Assembly (NCBI GenBank): GCA_012513595.1
Contig: JAAZBY010000339.1
Span: 1-23,167, forward strand
Reading direction: 5' to 3'
From: Chloroflexota bacterium
Lineage (GTDB): Bacteria; Chloroflexota; Anaerolineae; UBA1429
Length of the DNA: 23,167 bases
The notes beneath the pieces are model-generated. The model searched no databases and had not been told where the DNA came from. It saw only the letters and a list, made by a program, of their open reading frames with translations. Shown here piece by piece: positions 6,546 through 13,693 of the stretch. Made by a program: the position numbers and the translations under genes. Position 1 is the stretch's first letter. Each line of letters opens with the position of its first letter.

Positions 6546-8893
6546 GAGCGTCCCTCCTGGCGGCGGATGTGATGGTCCTGCTGCTCACGGCTGAGCATGG
6601 TAAAGTAGGCGCACCAGCCACCCATACGCACCCGCAGCGAGCGCCACTGTTCCGGCTCTTCCTGGGCGGCGTAGAGCTCGCGCGTGTCGGCCACGGTCAG
6701 GGTCATCATGTTGCCGCCCGTGTCAACAAAGGAGCGCACCAGGGCGGCCATGCGGGCGGTGCCCTCCTCACCCGCGACGAGGCGGCGGTTCAGGCGCAGG
6801 TCCAGCGGCCCGCCGGCGGGGAGGTTGGCCGAATGCATGGCCCCGTAAGAGAGGATGGCCCCCGGGATGCCGGCCACGTCCCTCCCCAAGGCCGGCGAAA
6901 AGTTGGAGGACACCGGCTGCCCCGCCAGGCGGCCGTCGGGCGAGGCGCCCAGCCCCTCGCCGATGCCGATGTACCAGGAAAAGGTGCCCACGCCGGCGGG
7001 GAAGAGGACCTCGTCGCGGTGGGCGCGCGCGTGGCGGTCGACGCAGGCGGTAAAGGCGTCGATGAGGGCCAGGCCCATGGCGTCGGCGATGGGGTCGTCG
7101 TTCCCGTACTTGGGGGCGGCCTGGAGCGCGGCGCGCAGCGGCCCGTAGCCGACGAAATCCGCGTCGAGCGCGTCACACAGGTCGGCCATGGTGGCGGCGC
7201 CGTCGTCAAAGATGACCTTGCGGATGGCCGTCAGCGAGTCGATCGTGTGCGCGGCGCCCTCGAGGAGCAGGCCAAAGGTGCGGTAGCGGGCGCCGCCGGC
7301 GGTCATGTCCCGCCGAGATTCGACGGCCCCGTCGATCAAGGCGGAGAGGAGCGGCACCGGCGCGATGGTGGCGCGGTTGTTCAGCGTGCGCACCACGCGG
7401 CGGACGACGCCGCCCACCATGCGGTCCAGCTGGGCGGAGAAGGCGGCCCAGACGTCTTCCCAGCAGGCAAAGGCGCGCGGGTCGCCGGTATCCAGGCCGT
7501 CCTGGGCGCCGTCCACACGAGAGACGCCGCGGTGCAGGGCCCATTCCAGGCAGAGCATGGTGCTCAGCCGCTGGAAGCCGAAATCGGTGCGGCCGGGGAT
7601 GATGACCTCCCAGCAGCCGTCGTTGGTATAGTCGCGGGCGTCGGGCGTGGGGATGCCGATAGCCTCCAGCGCCGGGACGAGGGCCTCGTCGTTGAACAGC
7701 GCCGGCATGCCGCCGCCGTCCTTGAGCACCTCGCAGGTGTAGCGCACCAGCGCCTCGGGAGAGGCACGGTGCACCCGCACGGTGAGGAGCGGGTTGGTCA
7801 TCTGGTTGCGCCGGTAGGATTCCAGGAGCAGGTAGGAGAGGGGGTTGGTGCCGTCGACGCCGTCCGGCGTCAGCCCGCCGACGACGATGTTCTGCAGCCA
7901 GTGGTTGGTGGCATCGAGGCTGTCGCGCCGGGTGCCCAGCTGCGAGGATGTCGTGTGCCGGGTGCGGCGGGCCGGGTCGAGGCTCTCCTTGGCGCGATGG
8001 TCGGGGGCCTGTTCCTCGGTGGTGGCGGCGCGCTCGTTGAACTTGAGCGTAAAGCAATCGGTCAGCTCGGCGGCCTGCGCGAGGGTCAGGGCGCCCGCGG
8101 CCAGGTCGGCGCGCAGGTAGGGCCAGGCGTACTGGTCCAAGCGGCCCAGGGCGTTGCCGTTCATGCTGGCGTGAAAGACCATATGCACCAGCCACACCGC
8201 CTGGAGCGCCTGCCAGAAGGTGCGCGCGGGGCCGGCGGGCGCCTGGCGGAGGTTGGCGGCCATCTGGGTGAGCTCGGCGGCGCGGGCGGCGTCAGGGGCC
8301 TGGGCGGCCTCCCCGTCGCAGCGATCGGCCAGGCGGGCGGCCAGGTCGATGACGGCCCCGCAGGCCAGGACGACGGAATCGAGGAAGGCGCTCTCCGCGG
8401 GGGTCGTGCAGGCGGGGCGCTGGGCCTCCGCCCCGGCCATGATGCCGCGCAGGCCGCGCGTCAGGAGGCGCGGATAGTCGGGCACGATGTGCCCAAAGAC
8501 GGAGGTGATGCCCAGGCCCAAGGCAGCGGCGGCGGCGCGCTCGTCGGGCGTGGTGTAATCGGGAAAGCCCCGCTCATAGTGGACGCGCGGCTCCTCGAGG
8601 GTCAGCGACCCGGCCAAGAGCTGGCCCGCCCACAGGTCGGTGGGCATGCCCGAGAGTTTCAGCGCCAGGGCGCGGGCGTTGCGCACGGCGAGGGGTTCGG
8701 GCAGGTAGCGATCGTCGATGCGCGCTGGCCAGACGTGGGCGGTGTAGGGGCGCTCCATGGCGGTGCGCACCCGCGTGCGCAGGTCGGCGACGCGGGGGGT
8801 ATCGGGGCGGGACGTGAGGGCGGCGAGGAGGCCGGCGGCGTCCTCCCAGGCGGGGGCGGCGGCGACGCTTTCTTCCTGGACGACGGTAGTCAT
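6542..8893 (-). CDS. glycyl radical enzyme, pyruvate formate-lyase-like family, substrate unknown
   Basis: A 783-aa member of the PFL-like superfamily, an anaerobic radical enzyme. The large N-terminal barrel includes the conserved GRLDQYAWPY stretch. The thiyl-radical loop reads NDGCWE: Cys427 with Glu429, the Cys-x-Glu arrangement of dehydratases, C-S/C-N lyases and decarboxylases; PFL itself uses Cys-Cys. The C-terminal glycyl loop is VRMGGWCAYF, with predicted radical Gly759, 24 residues from the end. RMGGW departs from the common RVxGY. The substrate is not recognisable. The start is the ATG at 8893 with AGGAG seven bases ahead; an upstream in-frame ATG at 8947 would begin almost at the predicted transcription start. 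Confidence 0.93.
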   Translation of the reverse strand: MTTVVQEESVAAAPAWEDAAGLLAALTSRPDTPRVADLRTRVRTAMERPYTAHVWPARIDDRYLPEPLAVRNARALALKLSGMPTDLWAGQLLAGSLTLEEPRVHYERGFPDYTTPDERAAAAALGLGITSVFGHIVPDYPRLLTRGLRGIMAGAEAQRPACTTPAESAFLDSVVLACGAVIDLAARLADRCDGEAAQAPDAARAAELTQMAANLRQAPAGPARTFWQALQAVWLVHMVFHASMNGNALGRLDQYAWPYLRADLAAGALTLAQAAELTDCFTLKFNERAATTEEQAPDHRAKESLDPARRTRHTTSSQLGTRRDSLDATNHWLQNIVVGGLTPDGVDGTNPLSYLLLESYRRNQMTNPLLTVRVHRASPEALVRYTCEVLKDGGGMPALFNDEALVPALEAIGIPTPDARDYTNDGCWEVIIPGRTDFGFQRLSTMLCLEWALHRGVSRVDGAQDGLDTGDPRAFACWEDVWAAFSAQLDRMVGGVVRRVVRTLNNRATIAPVPLLSALIDGAVESRRDMTAGGARYRTFGLLLEGAAHTIDSLTAIRKVIFDDGAATMADLCDALDADFVGYGPLRAALQAAPKYGNDDPIADAMGLALIDAFTACVDRHARAHRDEVLFPAGVGTFSWYIGIGEGLGASPDGRLAGQPVSSNFSPALGRDVAGIPGAILSYGAMHSANLPAGGPLDLRLNRRLVAGEEGTARMAALVRSFVDTGGNMMTLTVADTRELYAAQEEPEQWRSLRVRMGGWCAYFTMLSREQQDHHIRRQEGRS

Positions 8894-8955
8894 GCGCACT
8901 CTCCTGCGGGTCACCGGGCGGCGCAGGCGCCCCCCGGTGGCGGCCATGTGCGGCG

Positions 8956-8984
8956 AGTGTAGCCCCGTGGCGCCGGCGCGGCAA
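8956..8984 (-). promoter_or_regulatory. promoter of the glycyl radical operon
   Basis: Minus strand TTGCCG (8979-8984), 17-base spacer, TACACT (8956-8961). The transcription start would be near 8949, giving a leader of about 55 nt to the ATG at 8893. No FNR-like or Rex-like box was evident around it. Confidence 0.5.
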
Positions 8985-9010
8985 GCGGCGCCGCGGGCCA
9001 GCCTGGGGTG

Positions 9011-9178
9011 AGAAGAGAAGAGAGGAGAAGAAGGACAGGATTAACAGGATTGACAGGATTTCAGGAGTGCTGGGGACTGGAATGCTTTCTCGGCCGAGTC
9101 GACCCTATCCCCAATCCTGTGAATCCTGTAAATCCTGTCAATCCTGTGAATCCCCTCCAAATCCTGTCCGTCCTGTTG
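9011..9178. repeat. ACAGGATTN inverted-repeat element, copy 1
   Basis: A purine-rich GAAGAGAAGA stretch leads into GGACAGGATT and two further 9-bp ACAGGATTN units (to 9060). After about 50 bp the complement appears as four AATCCTGTN units from 9112 and two weaker ones to 9178. The two halves can fold into a long stem that slips in 9-bp steps. A second copy is at 22724-22860. It lies between degV and the glycyl radical promoter; no gene lies between 8894 and 9213. Confidence 0.85.
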
Positions 9179-9213
9179 AGCCCGTACCAGCATCATCTGC
9201 TGCGGGGCGGGGG

Positions 9214-10044
9214 CTAGCGGGTCATGTACAGGATGCCGATGGTGTTGGGGCCGCAGTGGCTGGAGATGGTGCAGCCGGCCCGGGTGACCAGGAGCTCCTG
9301 CGGGGCGCCCACCTTGCGGATCTGCTCGGTGAGCCAGGCGGCGTCATCGGAGCCGGAGTGCGTCACAAAGACGCGCCGCAGGTCCATCTCGGGCAGGTGG
9401 GCGCGGTAGTCGTCGACCAGGGACTGCAGGGCGCGCTTGCGTGAGCCGCGCAGCCTTTCCCGCACGTCGAGCGAGCCATCGGGCTGCACGGCGATCACCG
9501 GGCGGATGCGCAGCAGGCTGCCGACGACGCTCTCCAGGGCGGTGCAGCGGCCGCCCATGTAGAGGTACTTGAGCGTATCCACCACAAAGGAGGTGTGTAC
9601 CCGCCCGACGGCGGCGTGCAGGTCGGCGGCGATCTCGTCGGCCGAGAGGCCCTGGTCACGCAGGTCGGCGGCGCGCAGGGCCAGGAGGCCGGTGCCGGTG
9701 GAGAGGTTGCGGGAATCGATCAGGCGCACCTTGCCGGCCGAGAACTGCTCGGCGGCCAGGCGGGCGTTCTGAAAGCCAGCCGACAGGGCCGAGGCGATGC
9801 CGGTAAAGATCACCGGGCCGGGCCGGTCAAAGGCGGCCACATAGTCGGCGACGGGGGGTGCGGCGGTCTTGGGCAGCTCACCGGTCTCGTCGACGAGGCG
9901 GTAGACGCCTTCCGAGTCGATATCGAGGCCGTCACGGAAGGCGTGTTCGCCGTGGTGGACAAAGTAAGGGATCACGTAGATGCTGGCGCGCTGGACCAGT
10001 TCGGGTGACAGGTCCGCGGTGCTATCAGTGACGATGCTCACCAT
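9214..10044 (-). CDS. DegV family protein
   Basis: A 276-aa DegV/EDD-fold protein, the usual length. Family members bind a fatty acid in a deep pocket, and those named FakB present fatty acids to a kinase (FakA) for phospholipid synthesis. Visible signatures are VTDSTADLS at residues 5-13, SRNLSTGTGLL around 110, TLKYLYMGGRC around 158 (normally TLxYLxxGGR), and SSHCGPNTIG near the C-terminus (HxGPG-like). The ATG follows AAGGAG with a rather long 11-base gap. It lies 114 bp downstream of the ArsR regulator on the same strand and may be co-transcribed. No FakA-like kinase is in the window. Confidence 0.93.
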   Translation of the reverse strand: MVSIVTDSTADLSPELVQRASIYVIPYFVHHGEHAFRDGLDIDSEGVYRLVDETGELPKTAAPPVADYVAAFDRPGPVIFTGIASALSAGFQNARLAAEQFSAGKVRLIDSRNLSTGTGLLALRAADLRDQGLSADEIAADLHAAVGRVHTSFVVDTLKYLYMGGRCTALESVVGSLLRIRPVIAVQPDGSLDVRERLRGSRKRALQSLVDDYRAHLPEMDLRRVFVTHSGSDDAAWLTEQIRKVGAPQELLVTRAGCTISSHCGPNTIGILYMTR

Positions 10045-10158
10045 GGTAGGGGGTGCTCCTTGTGGTGCCAGGCGCGCGCCAGGGCCGCCAGCGCCACAGG
10101 TGGCGGCGGGCGCCCGAAAGGCGTGGCGGGCGAGCCGTGGGCGGGGGGCTTGCGCCCG

Positions 10159-10512
10159 TCAGCCCTGGGGCTGTTCCGCCGGCTGGTAAAGGTGGGTGCA
10201 CTGGTAGACGCCCCTGGCCACATCGGTGAGCAGGGCGTCGGCGAGGCTCAGCAGGCGGGCGACGCGCTCGTCACTGAGCCGGTAGCGGACAAAGCGCCCC
10301 GCCTGTTCCGAGGCGACCAGGCCGCAGTCGCGCAGGCAGGCGAGGTGGTTGGAGACGTTGGGCTGGTTGAGGCCGGTGGCGCGGACGATGTCGGAAACGC
10401 TGAGCGGCTTGGCACGCAAGGCCTCGAGGATGGCGAGGCGCGAGGCGTCGGCGAAGCCACGGAAGAGGCGGGCCTGCAGGTCGATGGCCTGCGCAGGGAC
10501 AGCCAGCAGCAT
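10159..10512 (-). CDS. ArsR/SmtB family regulator with CmtR-type metal site
   Basis: A 117-aa winged-helix repressor. The recognition helix reads QPNVSNHLACLRDCGLV, with Cys59 and Cys63 spaced x3, and a third Cys105 lies near the C-terminus (VYQCTHL). This is the arrangement of mycobacterial CmtR, which binds Cd(II)/Pb(II) through two cysteines in the alpha-4 helix and one C-terminal cysteine. The classical ELCVCDL alpha-3 site is absent (LSVSDIV instead). The start ATG follows GAGGGGAG. An operator-like palindrome overlaps its own -10 box, so it is probably autorepressed. No metal transporter is adjacent; degV is the only downstream gene. Confidence 0.92.
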   Translation of the reverse strand: MLLAVPAQAIDLQARLFRGFADASRLAILEALRAKPLSVSDIVRATGLNQPNVSNHLACLRDCGLVASEQAGRFVRYRLSDERVARLLSLADALLTDVARGVYQCTHLYQPAEQPQG

Positions 10513-10548
10513 CGGATCTCCCCTCTGGGACGGCGTGTCAGCGTATCA

Positions 10549-10594
10549 TCATATCAGCATGGGGTGATATTAGCACAGATGGCGGGGAAGTCAA
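10549..10594 (-). promoter_or_regulatory. promoter and ArsR-type operator of the regulator gene
   Basis: Minus strand TTGACT (10589-10594), 16-base spacer, TAATAT (10567-10572). An inverted repeat TAATATCA-N8-TGATATGA, with one mismatch between arms, covers 10549-10572 and includes the whole -10 box. Binding there would block RNA polymerase, the standard ArsR-family arrangement. Confidence 0.7.
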
Positions 10595-10747
10595 GGGGGG
10601 GAGGCGCCCGTGACGGCGAGCCGAGCGGCAAGCCGCCGCGTCCGCCGGGCGGGGCACCTCCCGTTCGGGGGCCAACCTAGCCCCGCTTTACCGGTAACGC
10701 CGGCTAAGGCCGGCTCACGGAGCGATGCTGGCGGCCGACTCCGTCAC

Positions 10748-10792
10748 GACCCCCGGGGTCATGGGGCCGCAGACGGCCGGACCCCGGGGGTC
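10748..10792. repeat. GACCCCCGGGGTC hairpin element, copy 3
   Basis: GACCCCCGGGGTC (10748-10760) and its exact reverse complement (10780-10792) flank GGCCG-CAGA-CGGCC. The flanks also match copy 1 (CACG before, CTG after), so this is a true dispersed relative and not chance palindromes. Confidence 0.85.
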
Positions 10793-10841
10793 TGAGGACG
10801 GCGGACCTGGCGGAGAGGGCCGAGGGGGCTCCCGCCTTCTA

Positions 10842-10888
10842 GACCCCGGGGGTCTTGGCCCGCAGACGGGCTCGGGACCCCCGAGGTC
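10842..10888. repeat. GACCCC hairpin element, copy 4, inverted
   Basis: GACCCCGGGGGTC (10842-10854) pairs with GACCCCCGAGGTC (10876-10888) with one mismatch. The inner hairpin is GCCCG-CAGA-CGGGC: same loop as copy 3, but a stem base pair is exchanged relative to copies 1 and 3, again preserving pairing. Confidence 0.75.
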
Positions 10889-10932
10889 ATGCGCCACCGT
10901 CCGGCGGCGCTGTCGGGCCGGCCCAGGCTCTT

Positions 10933-10972
10933 GCCGCGCGGCTTCGCGGTCTGCCGCGCGGCTTCGCGGTCT
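10933..10972. repeat. 20-bp perfect tandem duplication
   Basis: GCCGCGCGGCTTCGCGGTCT occurs twice without a gap (10933-10952 and 10953-10972), followed by a partial third start GCCGCGCC. No coding frame is associated with it. Confidence 0.9.
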
Positions 10973-10973
10973 G

Positions 10974-11004
10974 CCGCGCCGGAGCGGCGCTGGGGCGCCG
11001 CACT
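10974..11004. repeat. 31-bp direct repeat, first copy
   Basis: The 31 bases beginning CCGCGCCGGAGCGGCG are repeated exactly at 11207-11237. The first copy follows the 20-bp duplication; the second runs straight into the diverged 67-bp repeat copy. Confidence 0.9.
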
Positions 11005-11041
11005 TCTCTGAAAACAGGCCCGCCGCAGCCGCCCGGGCGGC

Positions 11042-11162
11042 GGGGCTAAAGACCCCGCCCTACCAGGTACGCCGGCTAAAGCCGGCTCCGGAGCACATAC
11101 GCGTATACGCGTCTTGAGCCCCCTTTAGGGGGCGTTTCTCGTAGCCAGGGGTCTTTAGCCCC
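11042..11162. repeat. cluster of CTAAAG-cored hairpins
   Basis: Within 121 bp lie GGGGCTAAAGACCCC (11042-11056), GCCGGCTAAAGCCGGC (11071-11086), GCCCCCTTTAGGGGGC (11118-11133) and GGGGTCTTTAGCCCC (11148-11162). The outer two are exact reverse complements of each other, so they can form either two small hairpins or one large stem. A perfect 14-bp palindrome, ACGCGTATACGCGT, sits between them at 11099-11112. Confidence 0.85.
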
Positions 11163-11206
11163 TGGCGTCTGGCCGGCGGAGAGCCTGTGTGCCTTCGCGG
11201 GCTCTT

Positions 11207-11300
11207 CCGCGCCGGAGCGGCGCTGGGGCGCCGCACTCCATATCGGCCCGCTTCGCTTCCGCCCCCGCCGGTGTGCGGGCCGGCGCACAGGTCGACTCGC
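11207..11300. repeat. second 31-bp repeat copy fused to a 67-bp repeat relative
   Basis: 11207-11237 repeats 10974-11004 exactly. From 11234 the sequence ACTCCATATCGGCCCG equals the first bases of the window. It continues with a GCCGGTGTGCGGG-like core and GGCGCACAGG, as in the last unit of the left-edge array. Confidence 0.75.
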
Positions 11301-11344
11301 TGTGACGGGACGGCGGACCCCCCCGCCGCGACACCGTGTGGCGC

Positions 11345-11377
11345 TTGACGCTGGCCCTGCCCTGGTGTACTGTACAC
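11345..11377 (+). promoter_or_regulatory. IclR gene promoter with overlapping palindrome
   Basis: TTGACG (11345-11350), 17-base spacer, TACTGT (11368-11373, weak -10). A perfect palindrome GTGTAC-T-GTACAC (11365-11377) covers the -10. A second imperfect dyad, TTGAAATCGGTTCCA, lies shortly downstream (about 11386-11400). Either could be the binding site for the IclR protein itself; both are unproven. Confidence 0.45.
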
Positions 11378-11460
11378 TCAGACATTGAAATCGGTTCCAC
11401 TGCGCTGGGGATACGCACCGGACTTCTCAGACTTGGGGCGTAAGCCGCTGTGAGGAGACT

Positions 11461-12252
11461 ATGATCCAGGTACTGTCACGTGCGACCGACATCCTCGACC
11501 TCATCGCGCGCACCCCCCTCACCCTTACCGAACTCTCCCGTGCCTCCGGCCTGCACAAGACCACGGTCTACAACATCCTCATCACCCTCGAGTCGTTGGG
11601 CCTGGTCGCCCGCGACGAGGCCAAACGCTACGCCATCGGCCCCCACCTCCTGGCTTTGGCCGAACCCTACTTCCGCCAGGGCACCCTCAAACACGCCGCC
11701 GAGCAGGCCGCCACCCTCCTGGCCGCCCACGTCCATGAGGCCGTCCACGTCGCCGCCCTGGCCAACCGGCACCACGTCGTCATCGCCCGCCGCGGGGATG
11801 GCGCCGCTCTCGCCCGGTCGGCCGCCAGCCCCCTCCAGCGCCGCCGCCTCTACGCCGGCTGCAGCGGGCCGCTCCTCCTGGCCTACCTCGAGCGCGACGA
11901 GCTGGACCCCATCGTCCGCTATCACGGCCTCCCCGGTGACGAGTGGGACGGTCTCTCCTCCTACGCAGCGCTCCGCGCCGCCCTGCGCCGCATCCGCGAC
12001 GACGGCTTTTTCTGCCGGGCCACCGATGGCGGCCAGAACCAGGCCGTGGCCGTGCCGGTCATCGGGCCGGATGGCCGCTGCTGGGCCTCGATCTGCGTGT
12101 CGTTGCCCGCCGGGCGCTATTCCGGCGAGTATGGCCGCCTGGTGCACCAGGAACTGCAGGCCGCCGCCCGCGGCATGGCCGATGAACTGGCCCTCTCTCT
12201 CAACGGCGCCTCGCCGCCGCGCGCCCCCGCCGCGGACGGCGCCCAGAAATAG
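11461..12252 (+). CDS. IclR family transcriptional regulator
   Basis: A 263-aa regulator of the usual IclR size. The N-terminal winged helix (residues about 1-62) shows the expected LSRASGLHKTTVYNILITLESLGLV pattern in two helices, here with LTLTELSR then HKTTVYN. The effector-binding IclR domain follows (about 75-245), with LYAGCSGPLLLAYL and the C-terminal VAVPVIGPDG and ICVSLPAGR segments. IclR/KdgR relatives often control uronate or aromatic catabolism by sensing a small carboxylate. It heads a long same-strand cluster of oligogalacturonate-lyase-like and transport genes, so it is the likely local regulator. The ATG follows GAGGAG at a short distance. Confidence 0.93.
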   Translation: MIQVLSRATDILDLIARTPLTLTELSRASGLHKTTVYNILITLESLGLVARDEAKRYAIGPHLLALAEPYFRQGTLKHAAEQAATLLAAHVHEAVHVAALANRHHVVIARRGDGAALARSAASPLQRRRLYAGCSGPLLLAYLERDELDPIVRYHGLPGDEWDGLSSYAALRAALRRIRDDGFFCRATDGGQNQAVAVPVIGPDGRCWASICVSLPAGRYSGEYGRLVHQELQAAARGMADELALSLNGASPPRAPAADGAQK

Positions 12253-12410
12253 GTAGGGGCCCCTCCGTAGGGTCTACCGGGGCCATCGCCGCCGGCCTTT
12301 GCACCGGCTCTCGAGCGTTGCTCCGTCGTTAGCGTTCTGCCGGTATAGCCGGCCGCGCGCGGCCCCCGGGCCGGGCGCCGCTGGCCCACTACCGCCCCAG
12401 GAGGCCCCCC

Positions 12411-13658
12411 GTGATCCCACGACCCGACCTGTTGCTCCCCTCCAGCCCCTCGTCGCTGGAGGTCTTCCAACTCACCACCGAGGCCCTGCCCTCCTCCCAC
12501 GTCTATATGGAGGCGCAGATCTTTTGCCCCGATGCGCAGCGCCTCGTGCTCCATCGCTCGTCGCACGCCCATGGCTCGGACCGGCACGATCCCCTTCACC
12601 GTTACCTCCTCTGCGACCTCGAGGACGGCGGGGCCCTGGCGCCCCTCACCGAGGAGACCGGCGCCACGGCGCCCTCCGTCTCGCCCGATGGGCAGTACCT
12701 CTACTACTTTGTGGACCAGACCGAGGTCGGCTCCGGCAGCCTGGCGCTCCGGCGCGTCCGGCTGGACGGTACCTCCCGTGAGACGCTGGCCGTCATCGAC
12801 GCGCCCCTGCCCGGCACCGACCTGCGCCCCTCCTTCATCTACCCCCTCTCCACCATCTCGTCGGACGGCCGCCGCCTGGCCCTCTCCTGCTTCCTGCGCG
12901 ACGGGGAGCGCGAGGACCTGCCCTGGGGCCTCTTGGTGTTCGACCTGGAGCACGGCAGCGCGCGCGTGGCCATCACGGGGAACACCTGGACGAACATGCA
13001 CCCGCAGTATTGCCGCTCACGCGAGATCGACGCCTCCCATGACGTCATGCTGCAGCACAACCACGGCCACTTTTTTGATCGGGACGGCAGCCGCCACTAT
13101 TCCACCGGCGCCCTCGGGAACGATATCCACGTCCTCCGCGATGACGCCCCCGGCAGCGCGCCCTCTCTGCGCTGTTTCCCCTGGGGGCGCGACGCGCAGG
13201 AGCGCCAGGCCGGCCACCAGTGCTGGGTGGGCCGCTCGGGCACCGTCGGCATCAGCGGCGTCCACTGGCCCGAGGTGCGCGAGGGGCACCTGGTGATGGG
13301 CCACCTCCTGCCTGACGCGGGCCACCTGGGCACTCACACCCCCGGCGGGCGCCGCAACGTCCTGTCGCGGGAGTGTGACCGCCCCTACTTTGTCCACTTT
13401 GGCGTCGATATCGCCGGCCGGCGCCTCATCGTCGACGAGCGCCCTACGCCCGTTCGGCCGGCCGGCCTCATCTACCTGGCCGACCTGCCGGAGGACGAGG
13501 ACGCCCCGCTGGCCAACGTCACCCCGCTCCTCGACGCGCGCTCCTCGTGGGACAAGACCACCCACCCACACCCCTTCCTCTCTCCCGACGGGCGCACCGG
13601 TTTCTTCAATTCGGACGAGTCGGGCCTCCTGCAGGCCTACATGGTGAGGGGCTGGTAG
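12411..13658 (+). CDS. oligogalacturonate lyase-like beta-propeller protein (PL22-like), altered metal site
   Basis: A 415-aa TolB-like propeller without signal peptide, matching oligogalacturonate lyase (Ogl), a cytoplasmic Mn-dependent enzyme that eliminates unsaturated sugar from pectin fragments. Repeated blades show SPDG motifs (near residues 90 and 390). Known Ogl active-site His match His216 (LQHNHG), His269 (GHQCW) and His385/His387 (THPHP). The Gln three residues before the HxH pair, a metal ligand in Ogl, is replaced by Lys382. It may therefore act on another substrate, use no metal, or be non-catalytic. The start is GTG with AGGAGG six bases ahead. It is followed after 35 bp by a second family member. 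Confidence 0.82.
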   Translation: MIPRPDLLLPSSPSSLEVFQLTTEALPSSHVYMEAQIFCPDAQRLVLHRSSHAHGSDRHDPLHRYLLCDLEDGGALAPLTEETGATAPSVSPDGQYLYYFVDQTEVGSGSLALRRVRLDGTSRETLAVIDAPLPGTDLRPSFIYPLSTISSDGRRLALSCFLRDGEREDLPWGLLVFDLEHGSARVAITGNTWTNMHPQYCRSREIDASHDVMLQHNHGHFFDRDGSRHYSTGALGNDIHVLRDDAPGSAPSLRCFPWGRDAQERQAGHQCWVGRSGTVGISGVHWPEVREGHLVMGHLLPDAGHLGTHTPGGRRNVLSRECDRPYFVHFGVDIAGRRLIVDERPTPVRPAGLIYLADLPEDEDAPLANVTPLLDARSSWDKTTHPHPFLSPDGRTGFFNSDESGLLQAYMVRGW

Positions 13659-13693
13659 CCGCCCGCCGCGGGGGGCACCGCCAGGGAGGACAC

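Larger units (their letters stand above)
10573..11460. other. gene-free divergent repeat island
   Basis: About 890 bp between divergent regulators, with no supportable gene. It contains GCCGGC-TAAG-GCCGGC (10699-10714), two GACCCC hairpin elements, a 20-bp tandem duplication (10933-10972), a 31-bp direct repeat (10974-11004 and 11207-11237), four CTAAAG-cored hairpins (11042-11162), a 14-bp palindrome ACGCGTATACGCGT (11099-11112), a diverged copy of the left-edge 67-bp repeat (11234-11300), and the IclR promoter near its right end. Confidence 0.75.

Noticed and set aside
6533..8962. Very long open frame on the plus strand opposite the glycyl radical enzyme (809 codons)
   Set aside because: It is antisense to a gene with clear catalytic motifs, is rich in Gly/Arg/Ala/His with no domain signature, and is a typical by-product of high third-position GC.
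9011..9178. CRISPR array
   Set aside because: The 9-bp units lack spacers of regular length, the arms are inverted, and no cas gene is present. The 67-bp and 21-bp arrays have no spacers either.
9067..9444. Asn-Pro-Val repeat peptide through the ACAGGATTN element
   Set aside because: The three-residue period reflects the 9-bp DNA unit, and the frame then runs antisense into degV.
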